From an uncultured Christensenella sp. (GTDB lineage: Bacteria > Bacillota > Clostridia > Christensenellales > Borkfalkiaceae), in NCBI GenBank assembly GCA_910579705.1, contig CAJTUI010000018.1, positions 1 through 21,169 of the forward strand: a stretch of DNA of 21,169 bases, in the 5' to 3' direction. A program made the translations under genes and the position numbers. This document shows, in pieces, positions 8,131 to 14,536 of the stretch (within the stretch, counting starts at the first letter, position 1; every line of letters begins with the position of its first letter). Under the pieces are notes generated by a model, which did no database searches, was not told where the DNA came from, and was given only the letters and a program-made list of their open reading frames with translations.

Positions 8131-8159
8131 ATTGTATACCCGCGCAAAAAAAAAGTCAA
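8131..8159 (-). promoter_or_regulatory. sigma-A promoter of sdaA
   Basis: On the minus strand, TTGACT (8154-8159), a 17-bp spacer containing an eight-base T run, and TACAAT (8131-8136). The predicted start is near 8124, about 20 nt before the sdaA ATG. Confidence 0.75.
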
Positions 8160-8162
8160 TGA

Positions 8163-8174
8163 ATTTACGTAAAT
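8163..8174. promoter_or_regulatory. 12-bp perfect palindrome upstream of the sdaA promoter
   Basis: ATTTACGTAAAT is its own reverse complement and sits 3 bp upstream of the sdaA -35 box, in the divergent intergenic region. It could be an operator for sdaA or the divergent gene, but a single short AT-rich palindrome can arise by chance. Confidence 0.25.
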
Positions 8175-8237
8175 GCGGGACAAAGCGGCAGTATCAAACG
8201 TTATTGTTACGAAAGAAAGTTTAAAGAGGTGCGTCTT

Positions 8238-9665
8238 ATGACAAAGTATTTTAAAGCGGCAATCGTCTGCCTTGTTTCCGCGTTGTGCATAGCCGCGCCC
8301 GCGGGCGGGGTTGCAAACGCAAATTCAGCCCAGCGGTATTGGCACGGGAGCGCGGCCTCGGGCGTGACGGTAACGGACGAGAACTGCCCCGTGACGGTGG
8401 AGAGCGAGCTATTGGTATTCGATATAACCGAGTTTCCCGAGAAGTACTATTCCGAAGACGAAGAGGCCGCTTTTAACGAATACGGCGTAAAGGTCACCGC
8501 GCAATACTCCTTTTACAATCCCGCGGACTATGACGTGGATATGAACGTGGTGTTTCCGCTCGGGTTTCTGCCCGACTACTATCCGAGGACGGTCAAGGAC
8601 GATACGGCCCGATATAATATAACGGCGGACGGTGTGCCCGTCGAAAGGAGGCTGAGGCATACCTTTTCGCCCTATCCCGAATTTAACGCGGACAATGAAA
8701 TCGCGCTCATAATCGACGGATATAAAAAGGACGGTTTTTACTCGCCCGAGCTGGCGGTGCATAAGTATGTGCTCACGGTAAAGAATCTGCAAAATACCGA
8801 CGCTTACAGTGTGTATGCGGAAACGTATATCGTCGACGACGCGGAACGAAGGATAATAGCGGACGCGAACGGTTACGGCGGGGACGATTACGGTCAAAAG
8901 CTGGGCTGGACCGTACGCGCTGGCGACACCGTCGAGATTTATTCGGTGGGGAAAGAGCTGGACGTTTCGGGGCTTGACTGGTGGTTTTCTTATTACGACG
9001 GTCGCGGTAAAAAACGGGTGACCGGCGGCGAAATGGTTGTAGACGACAAGGGCGCGCAGACTATGACTTTCGCGCAGTTTGCGGAGCGGTTTAAAGCGGA
9101 AAATTCCGCGGTATCGGAAACCGACTGGTATAACGCCGTGGTGGATTGCGCCAATTTTTACGAGAGCGATAAAAGGTTTGTCCGCAAGGATTTGCTCAAC
9201 TTGCATCTTCTGCGCTGGTATGAATATGATTTGAGCATACCCGCGGGCGGCAGGCTTGTGAACGCGGTGACCGCGCCGATGTATCCGCATATAGACGGCG
9301 GGTATGAGCCGAGCGTATATTCCTATAAATATCTGCTTTCGCCCGCGCAGAGCTGGGCGGAGTTCGGCAAGTTCGAGGTGAGAATCAACACGCCGTTTTT
9401 CCTGTCGGGCGACGGCGTCCTGCCGTTCGAAAAGATGGATTACGGTTATCGTTGCCACCGCGACGGACTGCCCGACGGCGAGTTGACTTTTTCGTTGTGC
9501 GAGGCTGAACACCCGAAATATGTGGGAGGCGGCTCGGGCTGGATATGGGTTTTTATTCCCGTGGCGATAATCGTCGGCATAGTTTTGCTCACGGCGGTAC
9601 CCGCGGCAGTTCTGCTTGTTTATGTGATAAAGAAAAATAAGGCAAAAAAGAACGATAAAACTTGA
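8238..9665 (+). CDS. secreted, C-terminally membrane-anchored protein of unknown family
   Basis: A 475-residue protein exported through Sec. Residues 1-26 form a signal peptide: basic start MTKYFK, hydrophobic core, small residues ending in VANANS. The mature part is rich in Tyr, Trp and Asp with beta-strand character; one stretch reads VTAQYSFYNPADYDVDMNVV, a pattern that recalls proteins describing modified or interrupted secretion ectodomains such as DUF4424, but the match is too weak to name. A Gly-Ser linker leads into one transmembrane helix (about 434-460) and a short Lys-rich cytoplasmic tail (KKNKAKKNDKT). Topology is therefore outside with a C-terminal anchor and no LPXTG. I chose the ATG at 8238 because AAAGAGG is 8 nt upstream; a GTG at 8229 lies inside that site. 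Confidence 0.75.
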   Translation: MTKYFKAAIVCLVSALCIAAPAGGVANANSAQRYWHGSAASGVTVTDENCPVTVESELLVFDITEFPEKYYSEDEEAAFNEYGVKVTAQYSFYNPADYDVDMNVVFPLGFLPDYYPRTVKDDTARYNITADGVPVERRLRHTFSPYPEFNADNEIALIIDGYKKDGFYSPELAVHKYVLTVKNLQNTDAYSVYAETYIVDDAERRIIADANGYGGDDYGQKLGWTVRAGDTVEIYSVGKELDVSGLDWWFSYYDGRGKKRVTGGEMVVDDKGAQTMTFAQFAERFKAENSAVSETDWYNAVVDCANFYESDKRFVRKDLLNLHLLRWYEYDLSIPAGGRLVNAVTAPMYPHIDGGYEPSVYSYKYLLSPAQSWAEFGKFEVRINTPFFLSGDGVLPFEKMDYGYRCHRDGLPDGELTFSLCEAEHPKYVGGGSGWIWVFIPVAIIVGIVLLTAVPAAVLLVYVIKKNKAKKNDKT

Positions 9666-9691
9666 TTTGCGCGGCGGGGTTGTGATATAAT
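9662..9691 (+). promoter_or_regulatory. promoter of the cytoplasmic LRR gene
   Basis: TTGATT (9662-9667, overlapping the previous stop codon), an 18-bp spacer and TATAAT (9686-9691) preceded by TGA, an extended -10. The predicted start near 9698 leaves a leader of about 30 nt containing the ribosome-binding site GGCGAGGG (9715-9722). Confidence 0.7.
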
Positions 9692-9728
9692 TTACCGTAA
9701 TGAAACTAAACTACGGCGAGGGTTTGTT

Positions 9729-10589
9729 ATGGAATACGATAAATCTCAATTCGAAATAGACGGAACGGTTTTGAAATCTTACAGGGGCGCGGGCCCGATT
9801 GCCTGCATTCCGCAGGGCGTTACGGCGATAGCCTATAACGCGTTTCAGGGCTGTCACGGCGTTGAAAAGGTGGAGATACCGGACAGCGTAGTCAAGATTG
9901 GTTTCGGCGCGTTCAAGGGTTGCGACGGGCTTACGGAGGTCGTTATACCTCAGGGCGTGACCGCGCTCGGGGACGAGGCGTTCAGGTTCTGCACCTCGCT
10001 TAAAAAGGCGGAACTGCCCGCGGGGCTGGTTTCGTTGGGGAGATGGGCGTTTTCGGGCTGTGAAAGCCTCGAAGAAATAGCATTGCCCGACGGGGTGTCC
10101 GCAATAGGATTCAGCGCGTTTTCGGGCTGTAAGGCGTTGAAGGGCATAACCGTTCCCGAACGTATCGTAAAGCTGGAAGACGAGGTTTTTTCGGGCTGCG
10201 TATCGCTTACGGAGGCGCGCCTGCCCGACGGGCTTGTTTCAATCGGCGGCTGGGCGTTCAGGGATTGCGCTATGCTGGAAGATATAACTTTGCCGCAATC
10301 GCTTGCCGCAATTGGCGACGGAGCGTTCAAAAACGCGGGGCTTAAAAGCCTTGACCTGCCGTCCGCGGTCGGAAAGCTGGGCGACTGGGCGTTTGCGGAC
10401 TGCGCCGCGCTCGAAGAAGTATATATACCCAAGAGCGTTACGGCGATTGGTATGAGCGCGTTTTCGGGCACGCGGGCGACAATAAACAGCGAATGGAAAA
10501 AGCCGCTGTTCGGCCTGCCGAAGAAATGGAGCAAGGATATGCTGGGAAGTTCCGCGGGCGGAAAAATCGTCTGGGGAGTTAAAAGATAA
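9729..10589 (+). CDS. BspA-like leucine-rich-repeat protein, apparently cytoplasmic
   Basis: A 286-residue protein made almost wholly of ten consecutive LRR_5 (BspA/TpLRR type) units of 23 residues, from about residue 27 to 255, each of the form (I/L)P-x-x-V-x-x-(I/L)G-x-x-AF-x-x-C-x-x-L. The C terminus (about 256-286) ends in a Lys/Trp-rich segment closing with GGKIVWGVKR, which resembles the usual end-cap of these proteins. Unlike most BspA-like proteins it has no signal peptide, membrane helix or anchor, so it is predicted to stay in the cytoplasm. Binding partners cannot be inferred. It has its own promoter and is followed by a strong terminator. The larger LRR protein in the downstream operon carries the same repeat class. 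Confidence 0.85.
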   Translation: MEYDKSQFEIDGTVLKSYRGAGPIACIPQGVTAIAYNAFQGCHGVEKVEIPDSVVKIGFGAFKGCDGLTEVVIPQGVTALGDEAFRFCTSLKKAELPAGLVSLGRWAFSGCESLEEIALPDGVSAIGFSAFSGCKALKGITVPERIVKLEDEVFSGCVSLTEARLPDGLVSIGGWAFRDCAMLEDITLPQSLAAIGDGAFKNAGLKSLDLPSAVGKLGDWAFADCAALEEVYIPKSVTAIGMSAFSGTRATINSEWKKPLFGLPKKWSKDMLGSSAGGKIVWGVKR

Positions 10590-10600
10590 AATAATATGAT

Positions 10601-10633
10601 AAACCCCGAACCGTTTTTTGCGGTTCGGGGTTT
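10601..10633. terminator. bidirectional terminator between the LRR gene and the XRE gene
   Basis: A 13-bp perfect stem (AAACCCCGAACCG at 10601-10613, CGGTTCGGGGTTT at 10621-10633) with a T-rich loop, followed by T residues on the plus strand and preceded by A residues that serve as a T run on the minus strand. It sits between convergent stop codons. Confidence 0.88.
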
Positions 10634-10866
10634 TAATCTGTCACTTCGTCGAATATCGGGTCGTCGAAAAATTCGCTCAGGGAAACGCCCATTGTTGCGG
10701 TCATTTCGTAAACGGTTTTAATCGCAACGCGTTCTCTCGTGCCGTTAAGCACTTGCGAAACAGTGGATTTGGGTATGCCGCCTTTTTTACAAAAATAGTT
10801 CTGTGAAATTTGCTTAACCCGCATTAAGTTTAAAAAGCGTATTCTTATCGCTTCTGCCAAACTCAT
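10633..10866 (-). CDS. small XRE-family helix-turn-helix regulator
   Basis: A 77-residue DNA-binding protein consisting of little more than one Cro/CI-type HTH domain. The motif is clear at about residues 20-45, with SQNYFCKKGGIPKSTVSQVLNG as the two HTH helices, and it ends in an acidic tail (FFDDPIFDE) that may aid dimer formation. I chose the ATG at 10866, which has GGGG about 10 nt upstream; an in-frame TTG at 10887 lies inside the operator. Two copies of a GTTCTC-type palindrome flank its promoter, the arrangement of an autorepressor. The same sites adjoin a strong divergent promoter, so it probably controls that transcript too. Its relation to the downstream AAA+ operon is unproven. Confidence 0.82.
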   Translation of the reverse strand: MSLAEAIRIRFLNLMRVKQISQNYFCKKGGIPKSTVSQVLNGTRERVAIKTVYEMTATMGVSLSEFFDDPIFDEVTD

Positions 10867-10879
10867 AACTTGTGTCCCC

Positions 10880-10895
10880 GTTCTCAATTAAGAAC
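10880..10895. promoter_or_regulatory. operator 1, 16-bp palindrome
   Basis: GTTCTCAATTAAGAAC, an inverted repeat with one mismatched pair. It lies between the predicted start of the XRE transcript (about 10900) and its ATG, where a bound repressor would block transcription. Confidence 0.6.
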
Positions 10896-10906
10896 TTTAT
10901 AAATAG

Positions 10907-10935
10907 ATTATACATTTGATAAAATATTTATAAGT
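10907..10935 (-). promoter_or_regulatory. probable promoter of the XRE gene
   Basis: On the minus strand a perfect -10 box TATAAT (10907-10912); the -35 region 17 bp upstream (ACTTAT, 10930-10935) is poor and overlaps operator 2. A weak -35 touching an operator fits a self-limited regulator gene. Confidence 0.5.
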
Positions 10936-10949
10936 TCTCGATTGAGAAC
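10934..10949. promoter_or_regulatory. operator 2, 16-bp palindrome
   Basis: GTTCTCGATTGAGAAC, with perfect 6-bp arms around GATT. It shares the GTTCTC half-site with operator 1, 54 bp away centre to centre. It touches the -35 region of the XRE promoter on one side and lies 2 bp from the -35 box of the divergent promoter on the other, so one bound dimer could act on both. Confidence 0.6.
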
Positions 10950-10951
10950 GC

Positions 10952-10980
10952 TTGACAAACTAATTTGTAATTTTTAAAAT
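10952..10980 (+). promoter_or_regulatory. strong divergent promoter driving a candidate small RNA
   Basis: A consensus -35 box TTGACA (10952-10957), 17-bp spacer and TAAAAT (10975-10980). The predicted start is near 10987. No good coding sequence follows before the terminator at 11116-11144. Confidence 0.75.
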
Positions 10981-10986
10981 AAATTT

Positions 10987-11144
10987 ACAAACAAGCGTTT
11001 CACCAACGCAACCAATGATTTTTTGCGAAGCAACAATAGTATTCCTATCTCTAAGTTATAATGTATTATTGTTTCAGCTCGTTCTATGTTTTTTTGCGTT
11101 GCTTAGAAATGGCGGATACGGATTTTTTCTTATCCGTATTTTTT
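10987..11144 (+). ncRNA. candidate small RNA of about 160 nt
   Basis: Bounded by a consensus promoter and a Rho-independent terminator. Complementary segments suggest folding: CAACGCAA (11004-11011) with TTGCGTTG (11094-11101) as an outer stem, and AACAATA (11032-11038) with TATTGTT (11067-11073) inside it. AACGC (11005-11009) can instead pair with the upstream GCGTT (10995-10999), so two alternative folds exist. No known RNA family is recognised by eye. The promoter adjoins an operator of the XRE regulator. A 49-codon frame in the region (11015-11164) has no ribosome-binding site and runs through the terminator, which argues against coding. Confidence 0.45.
11116..11144 (+). terminator. terminator of the candidate small RNA
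   Basis: ATACGGAT (11116-11123) pairs with ATCCGTAT (11132-11139) around an 8-nt loop and is followed directly by a run of Ts to 11144. It insulates the small transcript from the operon promoter 42 bp downstream. Confidence 0.75.
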
Positions 11145-11185
11145 GTCGCGAGAAACGGCGGTAAATTATGTCACTTACCAAACAG

Positions 11186-11215
11186 TTGACAGAAAGGCAG
11201 GGTAGGTAGTATAAT
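11186..11215 (+). promoter_or_regulatory. promoter of the long AAA+ operon
   Basis: TTGACA (11186-11191), 18-bp spacer, TATAAT (11210-11215). The predicted start near 11222 is about 30 nt before the first ATG, with CGGAGGTGGG (11241-11250) as ribosome-binding site. No further promoter of this quality was noticed in the tight gene junctions downstream, so it may drive everything to the right edge. Confidence 0.75.
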
Positions 11216-11253
11216 TAACCTTGTATAATTATATCAAAAACGGAGGTGGGTTT

Positions 11254-11961
11254 ATGGCCTGGTGGATTGTATTTCTTGTTTCTGTCGTAATCGCGTTCAT
11301 AGCCGTGCAGGCCGTAATCCTGCCAGAAATTTTTCTCAAACCTTCGTTCGGCGGTACGGCCGTCAAAGACCGCGGGCGCCGCATAATAGAAGAAACGCAC
11401 GGTAAAAGCATTGTATACGAGCCTGCCGCGGAAATAAGGAAATACATAAAACAATACATACTTTCGGAGCGAAACGGTCACAAGCTGTTTACCTGCAACA
11501 TATCCGAAAGCATACGCTATATCGACTACGACGTGGTGCTTTTCAATGCGGAAGGCAGGGCGTTCAAAGTGCTCAACATCAAAGAAGTTATCGAGCAGGC
11601 GGGTTATACGCACGTGACAAAGCTCCCCGCCGCGACTTCGTACGTTACGGTCATATTAAACTCGACCGACAGCGCGAAGTTTGAAAGTTCGCTCAAAGCG
11701 AAGATACCCGCAACGCGCGCGGCGGCGTTCGTCATTGTCGGCGCGGTCGCGGATATTACCGCGGTTATATGCTGTAAAATTTGCGCGGGGCATATTCTGG
11801 GCGGGCTGTACGGCGAAAGCTTTCTTGCGCTCGGGGCAAGCTGGCCGCTCACGCTCGGCGTGTGCGCGGCGGTTGTTGCGCTGAACGTTATCTATGCTCT
11901 GCTCGCCATATATTTAACGGTGCGAAAACCGAAAGGGGGAAGAAAACGTGTCCGCATATGA
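11254..11961 (+). CDS. membrane protein of unknown family, first gene of the AAA+ operon
   Basis: A 235-residue protein with one N-terminal helix (about 3-25, beginning MAWWIVFLVSVV) and two C-terminal helices (about 153-180 and 196-222), ending in a strongly basic tail (KPKGGRKRVRI) that should be cytoplasmic. The soluble part between (about 30-150) is mixed alpha/beta. Within it a stretch at about 90-135 (YDVVLFNAEGRAFKVLNIKE onwards) resembles in strand spacing the N-terminal domain of the next protein. No named family is recognised. The ATG at 11254 is chosen for its excellent GGAGGTGGG site; an in-frame TTG at 11221 lies at the transcript start. Its end overlaps the next gene by 14 bp, which suggests coupling and a shared complex. 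Confidence 0.78.
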   Translation: MAWWIVFLVSVVIAFIAVQAVILPEIFLKPSFGGTAVKDRGRRIIEETHGKSIVYEPAAEIRKYIKQYILSERNGHKLFTCNISESIRYIDYDVVLFNAEGRAFKVLNIKEVIEQAGYTHVTKLPAATSYVTVILNSTDSAKFESSLKAKIPATRAAAFVIVGAVADITAVICCKICAGHILGGLYGESFLALGASWPLTLGVCAAVVALNVIYALLAIYLTVRKPKGGRKRVRI

Positions 11962-14527
11962 AGTGTGCTCCAAAGGCAAGTATCAATTTCCCCAAAGCGA
12001 CAGCGTTATACCCGTGGAAAGTTTTATTCTCGTCCGTGAAGGCGAGGAAAAATATCTCCTTCTAAGGTTTACCAACACCCGCGCGGAGGAGCTTACCGGG
12101 CTTAACCTGTACGTCACGCAGTACGATAAAAACGGCGCGAAGATATGCGCGCGCGTATGCCGTTTCAAGGGCATTAAAGAGGCCCCGTCGTCCGAGTTCG
12201 TTTTAAACCGTAAAATCAGCGTTTCCGCGGAATGCGCGGAGTGTCGGGTAAGGGTGGACGCCGCTCAGTACGGCAGATACACTTATTCCGCGGGCGCGGA
12301 CGGCGTTACCGCCGATTACGACCTGACGCGCGCGGGTTGCGTTACGGACGCCAGAGAGGCAAGCCGTATTCTGGACGGCAAGTGCGTTGCGGTATCGGAG
12401 CGCAGTTATCGCCGCCTTATCGTTTTCGCGGCGTTCGCGCTTTTAATGATTTCCTGCATAGTCCTGTTTTCCTTTCTGCATATAAAAAGCTTTAAGGACG
12501 GCGGCGCGCCGATTATGGAAAACGGCGTAACTTACGAGTTTGTAAACGGAGAGTATTCCGAGGGGGGCGAAGTGCGCGTTACGGGCAGTAACGGTAAACG
12601 AACGCGCATATTTATACCCAAGTACATAGACAACCACCGCGTTGCGGAAATCGCGCCGTTCGCGTTCAAGGGCGACGGGAATATAAAGAGCGTGTCCGTG
12701 GAGGGTTTGACGAAGATAGGCGAATCTGCTTTCGCGGACTGCGTAAACCTTGAAAGCGTGCAGATGCCCGACGTCACTGCGATAGGCGCGAATGCGTTCT
12801 CGGGCTGTGTTACGCTGACGGACGCGGTCGCTTACAATCTTTCGGAGATAGGCGATTACGCGTTCTTCGAGTGCCGTTCTCTGAAAACCGTTCTGCTTTC
12901 CGGCCGCACGCGGGTGCTTACGCTCGGCGCGTATGCGTTCGCGGAGTGCGAGGGGCTGGAAAACGTTACGATAGAACAGCCGATAATTTATCCGCAGAGC
13001 GCGGCGGTTTTTCTCAACTGCAAAAACATAACTTTTCTCACGCTTGAAAACTTCCCCGACGGCTGTACAGTCAGCGCGCTTTTCGGCAACCGCCAGATAG
13101 TGAACGGGTTAAAGCTGAAATATCTTAAACTGGGCAGTCTTAACGCCGTGTCGGACGGGTTCTGCGAGCAGACGCCGCTGGAAACGTTCGTTGTAGAAAA
13201 CCTCAAAAGCGGCAGTATAGGCGACTACGCGTTTTACAATACCAACCTGAAAATATTTTCCGTTTCCCGATACATACGTAGCGTGGGCGACTACGCGTTT
13301 TACAATACTTCGCTTTCCGACTTCGCCGCGGCGGAGTTGGAGGAGATAGGCGATTTCGCGTTCTGCGGCAGCGGGCTGTCTTCGTTCCCGCTGGAAGGAA
13401 ATGGCACCCTCGTGTCTCTCGGCGCGTCCGCGTTTGCGGGCTGCGTCAATTTAGCGGAAATATATATCCCCGCCTCGGTTACGGCCCTGCCGCCGCGCGT
13501 TCTGCAAAACAGCGGCGTTGCGCGCGTGACCTTCGCCGAGAACGGCAATCTGCGCGAGATAGGCGAGGCCGCGTTCGACGGTTGCGTAAAGCTTGAAAAT
13601 GTGCAATTGCCGTCAAGACTGAGAACGTTGGGTTCGGTCGCGTTCAGAAACTGCGCGGGCCTGCAAACCGTGGATATACCCGAGGCGAGCGAGATAGGCG
13701 CGGGCGCGTTTATGGGCTGTAACTCGGTTACCTCTGTGTCTTTACCGTTTATCGGCGGGACGAGGGGCAGGAGCGGGTTTTTCTCGTACATATTCGGCGC
13801 GGGCGCATACGGTAACTCGGGGTTCGTTCCCAAATCTTTGAAAGAGGTCACAATTACGGACGCGGAAATCGTTCCGCCGTACTCGTTCTACCAGTGCCGC
13901 GACATAGAACGCATACATTTCTCGGACGGGCTGGTTCAGGTCGGAGTATCGGCGTTTTACGAGTGCAGGGGGCTGAAAGAAATGACCCTGCCCGACTCGG
14001 TGGTGTACATAGGCAAGGGCGCGTTCAACGGCTGTGATTTTATCGAACGGCTGTCCGTGCCGTTCATAGGCGGCTCGCGCGGCGAGCACGGGTATCTGAG
14101 CTATATTTTCGGGGCGGGCGATCCGCAATACAGAAATTACGTGCCCGACGCGCTTAAAAGCGTTACGGTTACTACCGAAATTTACAAGGTGGACGGCGAG
14201 GCGTTTTACGGCCTTAACCGCATAGAAGAAATTGTCCTGCCGCAGTCGGTTTCCGAGATAGGCGACTACGCGTTCTACGGTTGCTCCGCGCTGGGAACGT
14301 TCGAGGCGCCGCTTTCGTTGCAGACTATCGGCGACTATGCGTTTTCGGGGTGCTCGGCGCTTACGCAGTTCACGTTGCAGTACGGGACGAACTATATAGG
14401 CGATTTCGCTTTTTATAACTGTTACAACCTTAAAACGGTTTACAATCTGTCGGCGCTGTCCGTGACGGCGGGCTCGCCAGACTACGGATACGCGGCGTAT
14501 TACGCGACTGATGTTTTTAAAGGTTGA
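11948..14527 (+). CDS. single-pass membrane protein with external BspA-like LRR array
   Basis: 859 residues in three parts. Residues 1-150 are a soluble beta-rich domain with no signal peptide. One transmembrane helix follows at about 157-178, preceded by basic ERSYRR, so the N domain should be cytoplasmic and the C domain outside. Residues about 232-850 are a long array of LRR_5 units (AF-x-x-C, IG-x-x-AF and similar). Two stretches of about 40 residues, at roughly 597-637 and 703-743, carry the PFIGG...YIFGAG...VP-x-x-LK module often found between repeats of BspA-like proteins. The start is a GTG with GGGGGA 8 nt upstream, overlapping the previous gene by 14 bp. LRRs of this type are known mainly in surface adhesins; here the tethering and operon suggest a receptor or scaffold feeding the AAA+ proteins, which is inference. 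Confidence 0.85.
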   Translation: MSAYEVCSKGKYQFPQSDSVIPVESFILVREGEEKYLLLRFTNTRAEELTGLNLYVTQYDKNGAKICARVCRFKGIKEAPSSEFVLNRKISVSAECAECRVRVDAAQYGRYTYSAGADGVTADYDLTRAGCVTDAREASRILDGKCVAVSERSYRRLIVFAAFALLMISCIVLFSFLHIKSFKDGGAPIMENGVTYEFVNGEYSEGGEVRVTGSNGKRTRIFIPKYIDNHRVAEIAPFAFKGDGNIKSVSVEGLTKIGESAFADCVNLESVQMPDVTAIGANAFSGCVTLTDAVAYNLSEIGDYAFFECRSLKTVLLSGRTRVLTLGAYAFAECEGLENVTIEQPIIYPQSAAVFLNCKNITFLTLENFPDGCTVSALFGNRQIVNGLKLKYLKLGSLNAVSDGFCEQTPLETFVVENLKSGSIGDYAFYNTNLKIFSVSRYIRSVGDYAFYNTSLSDFAAAELEEIGDFAFCGSGLSSFPLEGNGTLVSLGASAFAGCVNLAEIYIPASVTALPPRVLQNSGVARVTFAENGNLREIGEAAFDGCVKLENVQLPSRLRTLGSVAFRNCAGLQTVDIPEASEIGAGAFMGCNSVTSVSLPFIGGTRGRSGFFSYIFGAGAYGNSGFVPKSLKEVTITDAEIVPPYSFYQCRDIERIHFSDGLVQVGVSAFYECRGLKEMTLPDSVVYIGKGAFNGCDFIERLSVPFIGGSRGEHGYLSYIFGAGDPQYRNYVPDALKSVTVTTEIYKVDGEAFYGLNRIEEIVLPQSVSEIGDYAFYGCSALGTFEAPLSLQTIGDYAFSGCSALTQFTLQYGTNYIGDFAFYNCYNLKTVYNLSALSVTAGSPDYGYAAYYATDVFKG

Positions 14528-14536
14528 GAGGGAATT

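Noticed and set aside
9700..9759. A 19-codon frame (starts MKLNYGEG) at the expected transcript start of the LRR gene.
   Set aside because: It lacks a ribosome-binding site and overlaps the LRR start out of frame; probably chance, although a leader peptide cannot be excluded.
9800..10470. Regular 69-bp periodicity in the LRR gene, considered as a repeat array or CRISPR.
   Set aside because: The period is 23 codons, the units are divergent and in frame; it reflects LRR protein repeats.
10880..10949. The two palindromes considered as terminal inverted repeats of an insertion element.
   Set aside because: Each is itself a palindrome, the interval is only 54 bp, and no transposase is present.
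11015..11164. A 49-codon hydrophobic frame (starts MIFCEATIVF) that resembles a small membrane toxin.
   Set aside because: It has no ribosome-binding site and reads straight through the terminator hairpin at 11116-11144, so a normal transcript would not carry its stop codon.
12640..14500. Long antisense open frames opposite the LRR and GH3-like genes.
   Set aside because: They are shadows of GC-rich coding sequence on the other strand, without start signals or sensible composition.
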